From: CANKHA01 sp040877285
GTDB taxonomy: Bacteria; Pseudomonadota; Alphaproteobacteria; Rhizobiales; Xanthobacteraceae
Direction: 5' to 3'
NCBI GenBank assembly: GCA_040877285.1
Contig: JBBDNZ010000026.1
Span: forward strand, 1 to 7,453
Length of the DNA: 7,453 nt
Positions 6,557-7,453 of the stretch are shown piece by piece. Position 1 is the stretch's first letter. Every line of letters starts with the position of its first letter. A model generated the notes under the pieces. The model had not been told where the DNA came from. It ran no database searches and saw nothing but the letters and a program-made list of their open reading frames with translations. The translations under genes were made by a program, and so were the position numbers.

Positions 6557-7453
6557 TAACGCGCGTGTTGCGCGGCCCGCGTGCCGCCGGTCAGATTCGA
6601 CAGATACCAATCGTAGGTTTGCCGCAAGCCATCCTCCAGTCCGATGCGCGGGCGCCAGCCCATGCCGAACAGCCGCGACGAATCCAGGAGCTTGCGCGGC
6701 ATGCCGTCGGGCATCGAAGTGTCGAAGCGCAGCCCTCCCTTAAAGCCAACAACGCGGACGACCATTTCCGCCAAGCTCTTGATCGTGACGTCGGAGCCGA
6801 CGCCGATATTGACGTGCTCCTCGCCCGAATAGTTCTGCATCAGGAAGACCAGAGCGTCGGCGAGGTCATCGACGTGAAGGAACTCCCGCAGCGGCTTCCC
6901 CGTCCCCCATACAACGAGATCGGATTCGCCGTTGACCTTGGCGGCGTGCGCCTTGGCGAGCAACGCCGGAATGACGTGGCTCGATTGAAGATCGAAATTG
7001 TCGCCGGGGCCATAGACGTTGGTCGGCATGGCGGAGATGAAATCGAGCCCATACTGCCGCCGGTAGGCGCGGCACAGCATGATTCCGGTAATCTTCGCGA
7101 TGGCGTACCACTGGTTGGTCGGCTCCAGCGGGCCGGTCAGCAGAGCGTCTTCCTGCATCGGCTGCGGCGCGAGACGCGGATAGATGCAAGACGAGCCGAG
7201 GAACAGAAGCCTGCCCACGCCGGTTTGGCGCGCCGCCTCGACGATATTCGTTTCGATGGCTAGATTGTCGTAGAGAAAATCGACCGGATGGGTGTCATTC
7301 GCGAGTATTCCGCCGACGGTCGCGGCGGCGAGAAATACGGCATCGAGCCGGGCGTCCTGCATCCAACGCTCGACATCCGCCTGGCGGCGAAGATCGACCG
7401 TCTCGCGCCCGACTGTAAGAACATCGCAGTTCTCACGCGCCAGCCGCCGCACC
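6556..7453 (-). CDS. fcl: GDP-L-fucose synthase, 5' end outside the window
   Basis: This cytosolic enzyme converts GDP-4-keto-6-deoxy-D-mannose to GDP-L-fucose by 3,5-epimerisation and NADPH-dependent 4-reduction, following GDP-mannose 4,6-dehydratase (Gmd). About 298 residues are visible; roughly 15-20 N-terminal residues, including the GxxGxxG cofactor loop, lie beyond the right edge. The first codon seen, GTG at 7452, is most likely an internal valine. Counting from there: AAATVGGI (42-49), GSSCIYP (86-92) with the catalytic Ser, NQWYAIAK (113-120) with Tyr116 and Lys120, MPTNVYGPGDNFD (142-154), the SSHVIPAL block (157-164) with the acid/base His159, and PLREFLHVDD (187-196). These are diagnostic for the family. 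The gene heads the visible part of the operon with the UDP-sugar dehydrogenase 14 bp downstream; a gmd gene would be expected nearby, possibly just upstream to the right. Confidence 0.95.
   Translation of the reverse strand, partial: VRRLARENCDVLTVGRETVDLRRQADVERWMQDARLDAVFLAAATVGGILANDTHPVDFLYDNLAIETNIVEAARQTGVGRLLFLGSSCIYPRLAPQPMQEDALLTGPLEPTNQWYAIAKITGIMLCRAYRRQYGLDFISAMPTNVYGPGDNFDLQSSHVIPALLAKAHAAKVNGESDLVVWGTGKPLREFLHVDDLADALVFLMQNYSGEEHVNIGVGSDVTIKSLAEMVVRVVGFKGGLRFDTSMPDGMPRKLLDSSRLFGMGWRPRIGLEDGLRQTYDWYLSNLTGGTRAAQHAR

Noticed and set aside
6542..6610. N-terminal extension of the dehydrogenase starting at the ATG at 6610
   Set aside because: The 23 residues are hydrophilic and not family-like, the extension overlaps the upstream gene by 55 bp, and a strong ribosome-binding site precedes the GTG at 6541.

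Overview
The window looks like chromosomal DNA of a GC-rich alphaproteobacterium, most likely from the Rhizobiales (Bradyrhizobium, Rhodopseudomonas or Xanthobacteraceae-like). This rests on the codon use, on the enzyme subfamilies, and on a palindromic intergenic element at the left edge (6-39) of the form ATTCCGGGG...CCCGGAAT followed by GACG, which I recall as widespread in that order. The taxonomic call is an inference from sequence style, not a search result.

The locus makes activated sugars for the cell envelope. At the right, on the minus strand, a tight operon enters from outside the window: GDP-L-fucose synthase (5' end missing), a TviB/WbpO-type UDP-N-acetylhexosamine 6-dehydrogenase, and a UDP-glucuronate 4-epimerase-family enzyme, with gaps of 14 and 20 bp. 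In the middle a single plus-strand gene (3277-4233) encodes a polytopic membrane protein of the lysylphosphatidylglycerol synthase TM / flippase-like family. Its 3' end overlaps that of the epimerase by 16 bp, tail to tail. Divergent from it is a small transaldolase-like aldolase (2383-3129, minus). After a 133-bp gap come a Gfo/Idh/MocA oxidoreductase and a DegT/DnrJ/EryC1/StrS aminotransferase (28-bp gap), ended by the palindromic element.

The right-hand operon would supply GDP-L-fucose and acidic UDP-sugars for an exopolysaccharide, capsule or O-antigen. The oxidoreductase/aminotransferase pair has the hallmarks of 3-oxidation followed by 3-amination of a UDP-GlcNAc-type sugar. It could serve UDP-GlcNAc3N synthesis for lipid A with 2,3-diaminoglucose (GnnA/GnnB type), or 2,3-diamino uronic acid synthesis (Wbp type). 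No acetyltransferase is present inside the window.

There are no RNA genes, CRISPR arrays, insertion sequences or phage genes, and no stretch over 300 bases without a gene. The points most worth a second look are the destination of the diamino-sugar pair, the isolated transaldolase in a polysaccharide locus, and two adjacent short inverted repeats in the leader of the membrane protein gene. I see no clear sign of a wholly new system; most of the window is recognisable envelope-sugar metabolism.
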